DNA of 58,039 bases, from the NCBI GenBank assembly GCA_024635755.1, contig JAGXIF010000005.1:1-58039 (forward strand), read 5' to 3'. Each line of letters begins with the position of its first letter. Positions within the stretch are counted from its first letter, which is position 1. The notes under the pieces were generated by a model, which was not told where the DNA came from, made no database searches, and saw nothing but the letters and a program-made list of their open reading frames with translations. The translations under genes were made by a program, and so were the position numbers. Source of the DNA: Halothiobacillus sp. (GTDB lineage Bacteria; Pseudomonadota; Gammaproteobacteria; Halothiobacillales; Halothiobacillaceae). Shown in pieces: positions 26,729-35,741 of this stretch.

Positions 26729-27021
26729 TCGGGATCCGGCTTGCCGGCGCGGATGCCGGCCTTGAGGTTGTCCCAGTGGGCCCAGTTTTCCGCCGTGGGC
26801 GGCATCTGCAGGTGAAAGCCCAGTTTTTCGATGTGGTTGCGCACGGTCGCCGGGTCGGTGCGTGCCAACGGTCGGTCGGAACTCAGGTCGAGTGCCATCA
26901 CGAATTCCAAGGCACCGAGGCGCTCGAGCACGGTCGCGTCGAGTTCCTCCAGATCCTGGCCTTCGCCCACGAACAGGTACATGTCGGGATTCTTGCGGCT
27001 CTTGTAGATATGGGCCTGCAT
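26725..27021 (-). CDS. YcgL domain-containing protein
   Basis: A 98-residue YcgL-family protein: 'MQAHIYKSRKNPDMYLFVGE', 'LERLGALEFVMALDLSSDRP' and 'VRNHIEKLGFHLQMPP'. Length matches the family. The molecular role is not established in the sequence or known to me with certainty. The start is ATG 27021; a much longer frame upstream is a shadow of the DUF4124 gene. It overlaps the downstream lipoprotein gene by four bases. Confidence 0.88.
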   Translation of the reverse strand: MQAHIYKSRKNPDMYLFVGEGQDLEELDATVLERLGALEFVMALDLSSDRPLARTDPATVRNHIEKLGFHLQMPPTAENWAHWDNLKAGIRAGKPDPE

Positions 27022-27077
27022 GGCGGATTCGATCGGTTTGGATGGGAGCCGGATTGTCGCAGATTCCGTGCGATGGG

Positions 27078-27098
27078 GGCAGGGGTGCCTGCCTTTTT
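27078..27098 (+). terminator. Terminator-like hairpin on the plus strand, no matching gene
   Basis: GGCAGG-GGTG-CCTGCC followed by TTTTT is a compact terminator-like structure for plus-strand transcription. However, the genes on both sides (ycgL and the DUF4124 gene) are on the minus strand. It might end read-through from cysQ or an antisense RNA. Confidence 0.4.
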
Positions 27099-27127
27099 GC
27101 CCATGCGGCGATTCGTGCCGACCTTCC

Positions 27128-27751
27128 TTAGCGATAGCCCGGGAAGCCACCCGGATAACGGCCGGAATAGCCCGGCTCCTTGATCGGCTGGCCGTCGACG
27201 GAATAGGGGTCTCGGTCGGATTTCGAGTCATCCGGTGGCCGCGGTCGGTCGTGGTATGGCCGACGGGGGCGCTTGTTGCCGAACCACAGCGACAGGCCGT
27301 CCTGGTCGAGTTGCAGCCCCCCATGACGAGAGTCGCGGTAGCGATCGTAGAGATAGGGGGGATAACGCGGCAGGTACCGCGAACGATTGTCCGCATCCCA
27401 GGGCGTGACCACCACGATATCCGGGTTCGACAATCTTTCCTCGAGCGCCCGTCTCTCCGCTTCCTGCCGGGCCGCCATCCGCTCGGCCTCGCGGCGCTCG
27501 TCGTATTCGCGGGCCAGTCGCTCGATGCCTTCGCGTGCCGCCTCGCCGCCGGTGCCGGCCTCGGGTGCGGTGATCGTCTGTACCTCCATCTTGCCATTCG
27601 CGCAGGGCTCGTCGGAGAAGACGATGCGCCCATCCGAATAGATGCACTTGTAGACGGTTTCGGTTTCCTGTGCCCAAACGAGCGAGGTCGCCCCGTTCAG
27701 GACGGCGACCAGGACCAGTGCGGGCCAGACATCGCGAGCATTCATTGTCAA
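27128..27751 (-). CDS. DUF4124 domain-containing exported protein
   Basis: A 207-residue protein. A signal peptide (residues 1-~27, ending 'SLVWAQETE') precedes a DUF4124 domain recognised by 'VYKCIYSDGRIVFSDEPCAN', a pattern common in periplasmic proteins of proteobacteria. A helical, Arg/Glu-rich stretch around residues 70-110 may form a coiled coil. The C-terminal ~90 residues are rich in Tyr, Pro, Arg and Asp with repeated 'RYPP', 'RYRD', 'RRPY' pieces and are likely disordered. ATG at 27745 is an alternative start. Function unknown. Confidence 0.8.
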   Translation of the reverse strand: MTMNARDVWPALVLVAVLNGATSLVWAQETETVYKCIYSDGRIVFSDEPCANGKMEVQTITAPEAGTGGEAAREGIERLAREYDERREAERMAARQEAERRALEERLSNPDIVVVTPWDADNRSRYLPRYPPYLYDRYRDSRHGGLQLDQDGLSLWFGNKRPRRPYHDRPRPPDDSKSDRDPYSVDGQPIKEPGYSGRYPGGFPGYR

Positions 27752-27889
27752 GGCCTCCGGCGATCGGGTATCACGTTCTTATATAGACCAGCGGCTTGAT
27801 CCATGCCTCCCTGTCGATGCTGTGGCAAATGCCGCAGGCCCGTGGCATCTGGCGCATTTCCGGAAACAGCCGCAGGAAAGGGCCTGTGA

Positions 27890-27905
27890 AAACAAGGACT
27901 TGTTT
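27890..27905. promoter_or_regulatory. Inverted repeat upstream of the copper receptor, candidate operator
   Basis: AAACAAG-GA-CTTGTTT is a perfect seven-base inverted repeat with a two-base centre, just upstream of the predicted -35 element of the receptor gene. The surrounding 60 bases are clearly more AT-rich than the genome. It could bind a dimeric metal-responsive regulator; which one cannot be said. Confidence 0.4.
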
Positions 27906-27917
27906 ATGGCATGCCAA

Positions 27918-27946
27918 TTGCTATTAAAGAGCGGTCGAAAAATAAT
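27918..27946 (+). promoter_or_regulatory. Candidate promoter of the copper receptor gene
   Basis: TTGCTA (27918-27923), 17-base spacer, AATAAT (27941-27946). It is followed by an AAGGAG ribosome-binding site at about 27957-27962 in front of ATG 27970. It overlaps an AT-rich stretch. Confidence 0.55.
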
Positions 27947-27969
27947 ACACAGACTCAAGGAGACTCGGA

Positions 27970-30270
27970 ATGATCACCGTCGACACGACCGATCACCCCC
28001 CGGCGGCGAGCAGCGCGCGACTGGCCCTTGCCGTCGCGCTCGCGGGCACGGCGATTTCCCCGGCAATGGCCGCCGACGGGACGGACGAGGAAACGCGCGT
28101 GGGTTTGCCGGTAATCACCGTCACGTCTCCGGTCGGGAATGAGAGGTCCTTGCTGTCAGGTGCTCGGCTGGACGATCGGGCGCTGGCCACCGAAGGGGTG
28201 GCGACCAGTGACACGGCCTCGCTGCTCGACAGCCTTCCCGGGGTCAGCCTTCAGGGGGCAGGACAACTCTCCAGCCTGCCCATCATCCATGGACTGGCCG
28301 ACGAGCGTATCCGCACCCGCGTCGATGGCATGGACCTGATTGCCGCCTGTCCCAACCACATGAACCCGGCGCTGTCCTACCTCAGCCCGGCTCAGGTGGG
28401 CGAGGCCCGGGTCTGGGCGGGCATCACGCCGGTGAGCGTCGGCGGGGACTCCATCGGCGGCACCATCGAGGTTGACACCCTGCCAGCGACCTTTGCCGAA
28501 GACGGCGAGGGCGTGATCCACAAGGGCGAGGTCGGCGCCTTCTACCGCAGCAACGGCAACGCCCGTGGTGGCAACTTGTCCGCGACCCTGGCCACCGACA
28601 CCGTCAGCCTGAGCTACAGCGGGGGCATGGCCGAGGCGGATAACTACGATGCCGGTGACGATTTCAAGACCTTCACCGAGACCGGTCGGCCGGGGCACGA
28701 ACTGCCGCTCGACGAAGTCGGCTCCACCGCCTACAAGACCCGCAATCATCTCCTCGGACTGGCGGTGAAGAAGGGTGACCACTTGGTCGAGGCCAAGCTC
28801 GGTTACCAGAACATGCCCTACCAGTTGTATCCCAACCAGCGCATGGACATGACCCAGAACACCGAGAAGCGCGGCACGCTGCGTTACACGGGCGATTTCG
28901 ACTGGGGTGGTCTTGAGGCCCGTGTCTGGCACGAGACGGTCGATCACGAGATGGATTTCGGTGACGACAAGCGCTTCTGGTATGGCATGGCCTCCGGCCC
29001 CGACGGCAGCGCCTGCTCCCCCATCGGTCCGACCTGTGCCGCCGGCATGCCTATGCTCACCGAGAGCAAGAATACCGGCATGCGTCTGATGGCGAGCCTG
29101 GATATCGCCAGTGGCGACACGCTGCGCCTCGGCACCGAGTACCAGCGTTATCGGCTGGACGACTACTGGCCGCCTTCCGGTAGCAGTATGTGGCCGGATA
29201 CCTTCTGGAACATCCGTGACGGTCAGCGTGACCGCATGGCGGCCTTCGGTGAGTGGGAGTCCCGGGTGGCCGCGGACTGGACCGTGCTGGCCGGCCTGCG
29301 GTATGAACGCGTGGTCAGTGACGCGGGTGACGCGGTGGGTTACGCCGACAGCGCGAAGGGCAACCAGGCCGACGATGCGGCGGCCTTCAATGCCCGCGAT
29401 CACGAACGGACCGACAACAACATCGACCTGACCGCGCTGGCGCGATGGGACATCGACGAGACCCGCACGCTGGAATTCGGCCTGGCGCGCAAGGTCCGCT
29501 CGCCCGGCCTGTATGAGCGCTACCCCTGGTCGACGTGGCCGATGGCCGCCGTCATGAACAACTTCGTCGGCGACGGCAACGGTTATGTCGGCAACCTCGA
29601 CCTCGACCCGGAAGTTGCCTACACCGCCTCGACCACGTTCGACTGGCACGCCCCGGACAACGCCTGGGCGCTACGCATCGCGCCTTACGTCAGCTTTGTC
29701 GAGGACTACATCGACGCCCAGCGCTTTCCAAAATTTGCCAACGCCACGGAGCAGTTCGTGGTGTTGCAGTACGTCAACCAGGATGCGCTGCTCTACGGCG
29801 TCGACATCTCCGGTCACATGCCGCTCGCGGAGACCGACTGGGGGCGCTTCGGTGTGGAAGGGACCTTGGAATACACCCGCGGCGAAAACCGTGACACCAA
29901 CGACGGCCTGTACAACATCATGCCGCTCAATGCCCGGCTGGCGCTGACGCACGCCTTGGGTGGCTGGAGCAGTGCCGTGGAGGTGGAGGCCGTCGATGCC
30001 AAGAATGACAGCTCCGATGCGCGCAACGAGATCGACACTGCGGGCTTCGCCCTGGTCAACCTGCGTGCCGGGTACCAATGGGACCGCGTGCGCGTCGACG
30101 TCGGCGTCGACAACCTCTTTGACCGGCTCTATGCCTACCCCACCGGTGGGGCCTACTTGGGGCAAGGCAAGACCATGACGATCGATCCCAATGAAGGGCC
30201 GGCCCCCTGGGGGATCTCTGTCCCCGGCCCCGGGCGCTCGCTGCACGCCGCTGTAACCGTCTCCTTCTAA
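27970..30270 (+). CDS. oprC: TonB-dependent copper receptor (OprC-like)
   Basis: A 766-residue outer-membrane receptor. It has a signal peptide ending near 'ISPAMAADG' (residue ~34), a plug domain including 'SLLDSLPGVSLQGAGQLSSL' and 'ERIRTRVDGMDLIAACPNHM', and a barrel ending 'GRSLHAAVTVSF'. The CxxxM motif Cys127-Met131 ('CPNHM') and an HxM motif His326-Met328 ('DHEMDF') match the CxxxM/HxM copper-binding site described for P. aeruginosa OprC, at nearly the same spacing. It should import copper ions using TonB. The gene is single, with its own promoter, a nearby inverted repeat and a terminator. Confidence 0.85.
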   Translation: MITVDTTDHPPAASSARLALAVALAGTAISPAMAADGTDEETRVGLPVITVTSPVGNERSLLSGARLDDRALATEGVATSDTASLLDSLPGVSLQGAGQLSSLPIIHGLADERIRTRVDGMDLIAACPNHMNPALSYLSPAQVGEARVWAGITPVSVGGDSIGGTIEVDTLPATFAEDGEGVIHKGEVGAFYRSNGNARGGNLSATLATDTVSLSYSGGMAEADNYDAGDDFKTFTETGRPGHELPLDEVGSTAYKTRNHLLGLAVKKGDHLVEAKLGYQNMPYQLYPNQRMDMTQNTEKRGTLRYTGDFDWGGLEARVWHETVDHEMDFGDDKRFWYGMASGPDGSACSPIGPTCAAGMPMLTESKNTGMRLMASLDIASGDTLRLGTEYQRYRLDDYWPPSGSSMWPDTFWNIRDGQRDRMAAFGEWESRVAADWTVLAGLRYERVVSDAGDAVGYADSAKGNQADDAAAFNARDHERTDNNIDLTALARWDIDETRTLEFGLARKVRSPGLYERYPWSTWPMAAVMNNFVGDGNGYVGNLDLDPEVAYTASTTFDWHAPDNAWALRIAPYVSFVEDYIDAQRFPKFANATEQFVVLQYVNQDALLYGVDISGHMPLAETDWGRFGVEGTLEYTRGENRDTNDGLYNIMPLNARLALTHALGGWSSAVEVEAVDAKNDSSDARNEIDTAGFALVNLRAGYQWDRVRVDVGVDNLFDRLYAYPTGGAYLGQGKTMTIDPNEGPAPWGISVPGPGRSLHAAVTVSF

Positions 30271-30297
30271 CAACGTCCCCCTCCAGGACTTGTCCTT

Positions 30298-30326
30298 CCC
30301 CGGTCGGCAACGGCCGGGGATTTTTT
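30298..30326 (+). terminator. Rho-independent terminator after the copper receptor gene
   Basis: CCCCGGTCG-GCAA-CGGCCGGGG is followed by A and seven T residues. It starts 28 bases after the receptor stop. The T tract is only on the plus side, so hrpA on the other strand is not clearly served. Confidence 0.88.
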
Positions 30327-30336
30327 TGGTGCGTGG

Positions 30337-33300
30337 TCAGCGCAATTCGACGAGGGCCGATTCCACCTCTTTTGCCTTCGGCGCCCCCTTGCCGGCCAAC
30401 TCCTGGGTGAAGACGGCCAGGCGGTGGGCCTCGAGCAGGTCGAGCAGTGCCTCGCGTCGTTGCCAGTCGACCAGGCCCGGGATGCCTTTTATCAACCGGT
30501 TTCTCACCTGCTCTGCGAGCGGGGCGAACTCGACCCGCAGCATGCGGTCACGCTCGGGCTGGCGCTCGGTCTTCTCCAGGCGTTTTTCCGCCCCCTCCAG
30601 ATAGCGGGGCAGGCCGGCAAGCCGGTCGTCAGAGGCCAGCCAGATCATGCCGGGGTGGACCAGCATGTCGATCTGGTCGCCGATCTCCTTGGCCGCCTCG
30701 ATCACCGATAGTGGCAGGCGCCCACTCAATTGGCGGCGCAGGCGATGCTGCTGTTCGAGGATGCTCTTGATTTGCTGGGCCCGTTCCATTGCCAGGTGTG
30801 GCAGTTCGCCGTCGAGACGGGCGAGTCGCTGGCGGAAGGTCTCGGCGTCGCGGATGGGCGGCTCGTTGGCCACGGCTAGTTGCCAGGCGGCGCGGAATAT
30901 CAGTTCTTGGTCGAGGGCGCGGTCGGCCCGGTTGGGGCGCTGCATACCCTCGGCCGGGATGGGTCGCGGAGATTTCAGCCGGCTGTAGTGCAGGCGCACC
31001 GTGTCCAGCGAGCGGTCGCCGCGCAGGTCGGATTCGGCCTGCCGGACCATCTGGGCGCGGGCGAGCAGCATCAGTCGTACCACGCCGGTGTCGTGGACCA
31101 GGCGGGCGCGCTCGGGGTCGTCGAGCAGTTCGATGGCCGCGGAGTCGCCGCGGTCCACCAACGCCGGGTGGGCCTCCACCTGTGCCCCGGCGCTCTCGAC
31201 GGTGAGCTTTTCCGGCAACTCGCCGAAGTCCCACTCGGTCGCCTGGTGATCCTCGAGGCGGTGCTTGCTTCGCTGGTTGAACGCTTCCTGCGCCCGCTGG
31301 GCCTGGCGACCGCGCAGGGCATTGAGGTCGCGGTCGGCGTCGATCGGCTCGCCGACCTCGTCGACGGCCACGAAGCGCATGCGCAGGTGTTCGGGCAGTT
31401 TCTGCTCGTCGAACAACGCCGGATCGACCTCGTGGCCGGTCATGCGACGCAGTTCGTCGGCCACGGCCTGCGAGAGCGGGATGTCGCTGTCGCTGATGCG
31501 ATCCTCGACGGCCTCGGCGAAGCTGGGGGCCGGGACGAAATGGCGACGCTCGGCCTTGGGCAACGCACGGATCATCGCCTCGATCTTCTCGCGGCGCAGG
31601 CCTGCCACGAGGTGCGTGGTGGGCGCGGCATCGATGCGGTTGAGCAGCCCCAGGGGGACAAACAGGCTCACGCCGTCGTCCGGTTCGCCCGGGGCGAAGT
31701 GATAGCCGAGCTTGAGCCGATAGCGGCCCGCCTGCCAGTGATCGGGCAGCTCGGACAGCCGCCGGTCGTCGGGCTCGGTGGCCAGCAGGTCCTCGCGCGT
31801 CAGTTCGAGGCTGATCGACGCGGCACGGTCCTTCTTGATCCAGTGATTGAGCTTGCGGGCGTCGGTGACGTCGGCCGGCAGGCGGGCCTGGTAGAAGTCG
31901 TAGAGCGCCTGGTCGTCGACCAGGAAGGCCGGTCGGCGCAGTTTGGCCTCAAGGGTGCGGATCTCCTCGATCAGTGCCTGATTGTGCTGCCAGAATGGCT
32001 GCGCCGACTCGAAATCCCCTTCCACCAGCGCGCGGCGGATGAAGACGTCACGTGCGGCGACCGGATCGATGGCGCCGAAGTCGACGCGCCGCTTGGTGAC
32101 GATCGGCAGGCCGAATAGGCGCACGGTCTCGAAGGCCGTCACTCGGCCGGACTTCGCGTCCCAGGTGGGCTCGTTGTGCTCGCGGGTGATCAGGTGCGCG
32201 GCAAGGGGTTCGAGCCAGCGAGGGTTGATGGGGGCGTTCATCCGCGCGAACACCTTGGAGGTCTCGACGATCTCGGCGGCCACGACCCACTTGGGCTGCG
32301 CCTTGACGGTTACCGAGCCGGGAAACAGGTAGAAACGACGGTTGTGCGCGCCCAGATACACGGTCGGGGCACGGCGTTTCTTGCCGCGGTGGTCGCCAGC
32401 GGCCTGCTGGTAGCTCTTCGGCGGGGCGGGGTCGCGCATGCCGATCTGGTCGAGCAGGCCGGCCAGCGCCGATTGATGCAGCTGGTCGATGCGTCCGGCC
32501 AGCTCGGCGGGCAATTTCTGCTTCTCCCCTTCGTCGGGCTTGTCCGGCATGACGATCGGCTCGAACGCCGGCAGGCGGATGCGGAACATCTCGTCGACCG
32601 ATTGGCGTAGCTGGCCGACTAGGTCGTGCCATTCGATCAGGCGGTTGGCGTTGAGAAACCGTTTTATCGCCCACTGGCGTGCCTGGCGGCGGCTCTTGTG
32701 GCGGCGTATCTCGTGCCAAGCCGACCAGAGCGCCAGTGCGCTGGCGAAGTCCGAGTCGGCCAAGGCGAACTCGCGGTGGGCGGCATCGGCCGCGCCGCGG
32801 GCTTCGGCCGGCCGCTCGCGTGGGTCCTGAATGGCGAGAAAGGCGGTCAGCACCAGCATGTCCTCGGTGGCGCGGTCGCCGTGCTCGCGGGCCGCGACGA
32901 TCATCCGCCCCAGTGCCGGGTCGATTGGCAGGCGGGAGAGTTGGCGGCCGATCCGTGTCAGCTGCCCTTCTTCGTCCAGCGCGTGCAGCTCGAACAGGTG
33001 CTTACGGGCCGTGGCCAGCTGGCGCGATTCGGGCGGCTCGATGAACGGGAAGTCCTCCGCGCGACCGAGCTTGAGTGAATCGAGTTGCAGCAACACCGAG
33101 GCGAGGTTGCTCCGCAAAATCTCCGGGTCGGTGAAGGCGGGACGCTTGTTAAAGTCCTCTTCCTCGAAAAGGCGGATGCAGACACCTGGCGCGATCCGGC
33201 CGCAGCGCCCGGCCCGCTGGTTGGCCGAGGCCTGCGAGATCGGCTCGATCCCGAGTTTTTGCAGGCGGGCGCGCGGGTGGTAGCGGCTGATCCGCGCCAC

Positions 33301-34455
33301 GCCCGAGTCGATCACGTAATGGATGCCCGGAACGGTAAGCGAGGTCTCGGCGACGTTGGTCGAGAGCACGATGCGGCGGCCGGCGTGCGGAGCGAACACG
33401 CGCTGCTGGTCGGCTGCCGACAGTCGCGCGTACAGCGGCAGGATCTCCGTGTGGCGCAAGCCGCGGCCGGAGAGCACCCGTTCGGTCTCGCGGATTTCGC
33501 GTTCGCCGGGCAGGAATACCAGGATGTCGCCCGGTCCTTCGTGGATCAGTTCGTCGACCCCGTCGGCCACGCCGCGGGCGAGGGTCGACCCCAGTTCCTC
33601 GTCGCGATCGGCCTCGGGCGGGCGGTAGCGCACCTCGACCGGATAACCGCGGCCGCTGACCGAGATGATCGGCGGGCGTTCACCCCCATCCTGGGTGAAA
33701 TGCTCGGCGAAGCGTTCGGGATCGATGGTCGCTGAGGTGATCACCAGCCGGAAGTCCGGCCGGCGGCGCAGAAGGTGTTTCATCACGCCGAGCAGAAAAT
33801 CGATGTTGAGGCTGCGCTCGTGGGCCTCGTCGATGATGAGCGCGTCGTAGCGCAGCAGGTCGCGATCGTGCTGCAGTTCGGCGAGCAGCAGGCCGTCGGT
33901 CATCACCGCCACGCGGCTGTTGGGGCGGGTCTGGTCGGAAAAGCGCACCTTGTAGCCGACCGCTGTGCGCCCATCGCCGCCGTCCGTGCCGTCGTCAAGC
34001 TCCTCGGCTAGCCGGCTGGCGACGTTGCGCGCCGCGATCCGCCGCGGCTGGGTATGGGCGATCATGCCGCGCCGGCCATAGCCCAGCTCCAGTAGCATCT
34101 TGGGGATCTGAGTGGTCTTGCCGGAGCCGGTCTCGCCGGCAATGATGGTGACCGGATGAGTCGCGAGCGCCGCTTGGATTTCCTCGCGGGCGCCGCTGAC
34201 AGGCAGATCGTCGGGGTAGCCGATGTGGATCGAGAGTGCCTCGCGGGCGGCCACCTCGTCGGCAGCGGTCGTCACCTGGTCGAGCAGGCGGTGCAGGCTT
34301 TCCTCGGTCTGGTCGCGTTGGCCGCGGGGCGTTTCCTGGAGTCGGCGGATGTGCCGGTCGATGCGCGGCAAATGACGCAGCGACAGGCCATCGCGATTGG
34401 CCTCGATATACGCGAGAATGCTGGCGGGGTCGGTGATGTCCAGGGGATTGCTCAT
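30337..34455 (-). CDS. hrpA: ATP-dependent RNA helicase HrpA
   Basis: A 1372-residue DEAH-box helicase, close to the usual ~1300. Walker A is 'IAGETGSGKTTQIPKMLLEL', motif II is 'LIIDEAHERSLNIDFLLGVM' and motif VI is 'QRAGRCGRIAPGVCIRLFEE'. Helicase-associated, OB-fold and the long C-terminal DUF3418 region follow. HrpA rescues stalled ribosomes on messenger RNA. The start at 34455 (MSNPLDITD) is chosen since the frame upstream overlaps the divergent promoter. The gene is single and diverges from the TauE/SafE-type gene. Confidence 0.93.
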   Translation of the reverse strand: MSNPLDITDPASILAYIEANRDGLSLRHLPRIDRHIRRLQETPRGQRDQTEESLHRLLDQVTTAADEVAAREALSIHIGYPDDLPVSGAREEIQAALATHPVTIIAGETGSGKTTQIPKMLLELGYGRRGMIAHTQPRRIAARNVASRLAEELDDGTDGGDGRTAVGYKVRFSDQTRPNSRVAVMTDGLLLAELQHDRDLLRYDALIIDEAHERSLNIDFLLGVMKHLLRRRPDFRLVITSATIDPERFAEHFTQDGGERPPIISVSGRGYPVEVRYRPPEADRDEELGSTLARGVADGVDELIHEGPGDILVFLPGEREIRETERVLSGRGLRHTEILPLYARLSAADQQRVFAPHAGRRIVLSTNVAETSLTVPGIHYVIDSGVARISRYHPRARLQKLGIEPISQASANQRAGRCGRIAPGVCIRLFEEEDFNKRPAFTDPEILRSNLASVLLQLDSLKLGRAEDFPFIEPPESRQLATARKHLFELHALDEEGQLTRIGRQLSRLPIDPALGRMIVAAREHGDRATEDMLVLTAFLAIQDPRERPAEARGAADAAHREFALADSDFASALALWSAWHEIRRHKSRRQARQWAIKRFLNANRLIEWHDLVGQLRQSVDEMFRIRLPAFEPIVMPDKPDEGEKQKLPAELAGRIDQLHQSALAGLLDQIGMRDPAPPKSYQQAAGDHRGKKRRAPTVYLGAHNRRFYLFPGSVTVKAQPKWVVAAEIVETSKVFARMNAPINPRWLEPLAAHLITREHNEPTWDAKSGRVTAFETVRLFGLPIVTKRRVDFGAIDPVAARDVFIRRALVEGDFESAQPFWQHNQALIEEIRTLEAKLRRPAFLVDDQALYDFYQARLPADVTDARKLNHWIKKDRAASISLELTREDLLATEPDDRRLSELPDHWQAGRYRLKLGYHFAPGEPDDGVSLFVPLGLLNRIDAAPTTHLVAGLRREKIEAMIRALPKAERRHFVPAPSFAEAVEDRISDSDIPLSQAVADELRRMTGHEVDPALFDEQKLPEHLRMRFVAVDEVGEPIDADRDLNALRGRQAQRAQEAFNQRSKHRLEDHQATEWDFGELPEKLTVESAGAQVEAHPALVDRGDSAAIELLDDPERARLVHDTGVVRLMLLARAQMVRQAESDLRGDRSLDTVRLHYSRLKSPRPIPAEGMQRPNRADRALDQELIFRAAWQLAVANEPPIRDAETFRQRLARLDGELPHLAMERAQQIKSILEQQHRLRRQLSGRLPLSVIEAAKEIGDQIDMLVHPGMIWLASDDRLAGLPRYLEGAEKRLEKTERQPERDRMLRVEFAPLAEQVRNRLIKGIPGLVDWQRREALLDLLEAHRLAVFTQELAGKGAPKAKEVESALVELR

Positions 34456-34541
34456 CCGACCCATTGTACGAGAAGGACACCCCGAGCGAACCGCCATCCG
34501 TTGGCGAGATTGCCCGCGAAACCTAAACCCTGGGAGCATAC

Positions 34542-35237
34542 ATGCCGGAAAACATCAGCTTTTTTGCCGCGCTGGCCGTGGGATTCTTCGGCGGGGTGCA
34601 CTGCGTGGGCATGTGCGGCGGGATCGTCGGGGCCCTGACCTTCGGCCTGCCGGCGGAAAAGCGCGAACGCTTCGGGCGGCTGTTGCCCTACCTGCTGGCT
34701 TACAACCTGGCCCGGATCACCTCCTATACCCTCGCCGGTGTGATTGCCGGGGGCATCGGTCTGCTGGGCATGTCGCTGGTGCCGATGCAGAACGCGCAGT
34801 TGCTGCTGTTGGTGATCGCCGGCGGCTTCATGATCCTGATGGGGCTGTATGTGGGCGGGTGGTGGTTCGGCCTGACCCGCATCGAGCGGGCCGGGTCGCG
34901 ACTGTGGCGCTTCATCGAGCCGGTCGGCAGGCGACTGATGCCGGTTACCACGCCGACGCAGGCCTTCGGCCTGGGGCTGGTATGGGGCTGGCTGCCCTGC
35001 GGGCTGGTCTATAGCGTGCTGATCTGGGCCCTGTCGGCGGGCAGCCCGTTCCAAGGCGGCCTGCTGATGCTGGGATTCGGCCTAGGCACCCTGCCTAACC
35101 TGCTGGCGATGGGGGCGTTCGCCGGGCAGTTGTCCGCCTTCGTGCGGCGTCCCTGGGTGCGGCGCTTTGCCGGCGGCATGGTGATCGCCTTCGGCATCTA
35201 CCAGATCGGCCTGGCGGTCTTCGGCCTGGCCGGTTGA
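34542..35237 (+). CDS. TauE/SafE-type (UreH-like) integral membrane protein
   Basis: A 231-residue inner-membrane protein with about six helices. The N-terminal 'GFFGGVHCVGMCGGIVGAL' and the central 'GLVWGWLPCGLVYSVLIWAL' are the hallmark of a subfamily annotated as sulphite exporter TauE/SafE. In many gammaproteobacteria this subfamily sits with cytochrome cbb3 oxidase assembly genes (ccoGHIS). The HCxGMC motif would suit copper or another soft metal. No cco genes lie here, so the substrate remains open. It diverges from hrpA with an 86-base gap. Confidence 0.8.
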   Translation: MPENISFFAALAVGFFGGVHCVGMCGGIVGALTFGLPAEKRERFGRLLPYLLAYNLARITSYTLAGVIAGGIGLLGMSLVPMQNAQLLLLVIAGGFMILMGLYVGGWWFGLTRIERAGSRLWRFIEPVGRRLMPVTTPTQAFGLGLVWGWLPCGLVYSVLIWALSAGSPFQGGLLMLGFGLGTLPNLLAMGAFAGQLSAFVRRPWVRRFAGGMVIAFGIYQIGLAVFGLAG

Positions 35238-35308
35238 GCGTTGACCGTATGATCAAGCGGGCCATGCTCGCGAGAGCGGTTCGTCGGTAGGGTCGCGTTC
35301 ATGCAAAT

Positions 35309-35741
35309 CGAGTCTGGCCGCAGCGATCGTGCAGCAAGATGTGCCGGCGGTGGGGCGGTTACCGGACCTGGAAGTCGGTATGGCCTTCGGGCGGCTCGGC
35401 GTTGCTGGCCAGGTCCTCGACCCGGGCCTGCGACGGGCCTTTTCGTAGCAGGTCCAGCATCGCCTCCACCGCATCCGGCTCGCCTTCCAGCACGGCCTCG
35501 ACCCGACCGTCTGCAAGATTCCGGACCCAGCCGCCCAGCCCGAACGCCAGTGCCTTGCGGTGGGTGAAGTCGCGGAAGAACACGCCCTGCACGCGTCCGC
35601 TGACATGCACATGTCGTCGGATGATCTCTCCCATGTTGCCTCCTCCAAATCGGATTGGGTCTGGCCCGGTCGTGCCCTGAACGAATCCGAAAGCCGATCT
35701 ACTCCCTGCCGATCTTCTCAGGGCGAGTCTGGCCGCAGCGA
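35309..35741. repeat. Pair of 18-base direct repeats flanking acylphosphatase
   Basis: CGAGTCTGGCCGCAGCGA occurs exactly at 35309-35326 and at 35724-35741. The second copy is the end of the exported-protein gene, the first lies in non-coding DNA after the acylphosphatase gene. The interval between holds only acyP. Confidence 0.6.
35359..35634 (-). CDS. acyP: Acylphosphatase
   Basis: A 91-residue acylphosphatase that hydrolyses acyl-phosphate bonds such as carbamoyl phosphate. The signature 'HVHVSGRVQGVFFRDFTHRK' contains the phosphate-binding loop and catalytic Arg, and 'GLGGWVRNLADGRVEAVLEG' contains the catalytic Asn. ATG 35634 is preceded by a GGAGG ribosome-binding site. The frame continues upstream only as a shadow of the next gene. 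It lies 83 bases after the exported-protein gene and may be co-transcribed. Confidence 0.92.
   Translation of the reverse strand: MGEIIRRHVHVSGRVQGVFFRDFTHRKALAFGLGGWVRNLADGRVEAVLEGEPDAVEAMLDLLRKGPSQARVEDLASNAEPPEGHTDFQVR

Noticed and set aside
30880..32118. 412-codon plus-strand frame opposite hrpA
   Set aside because: It overlaps the conserved C-terminal part of HrpA; composition is that of a shadow frame.
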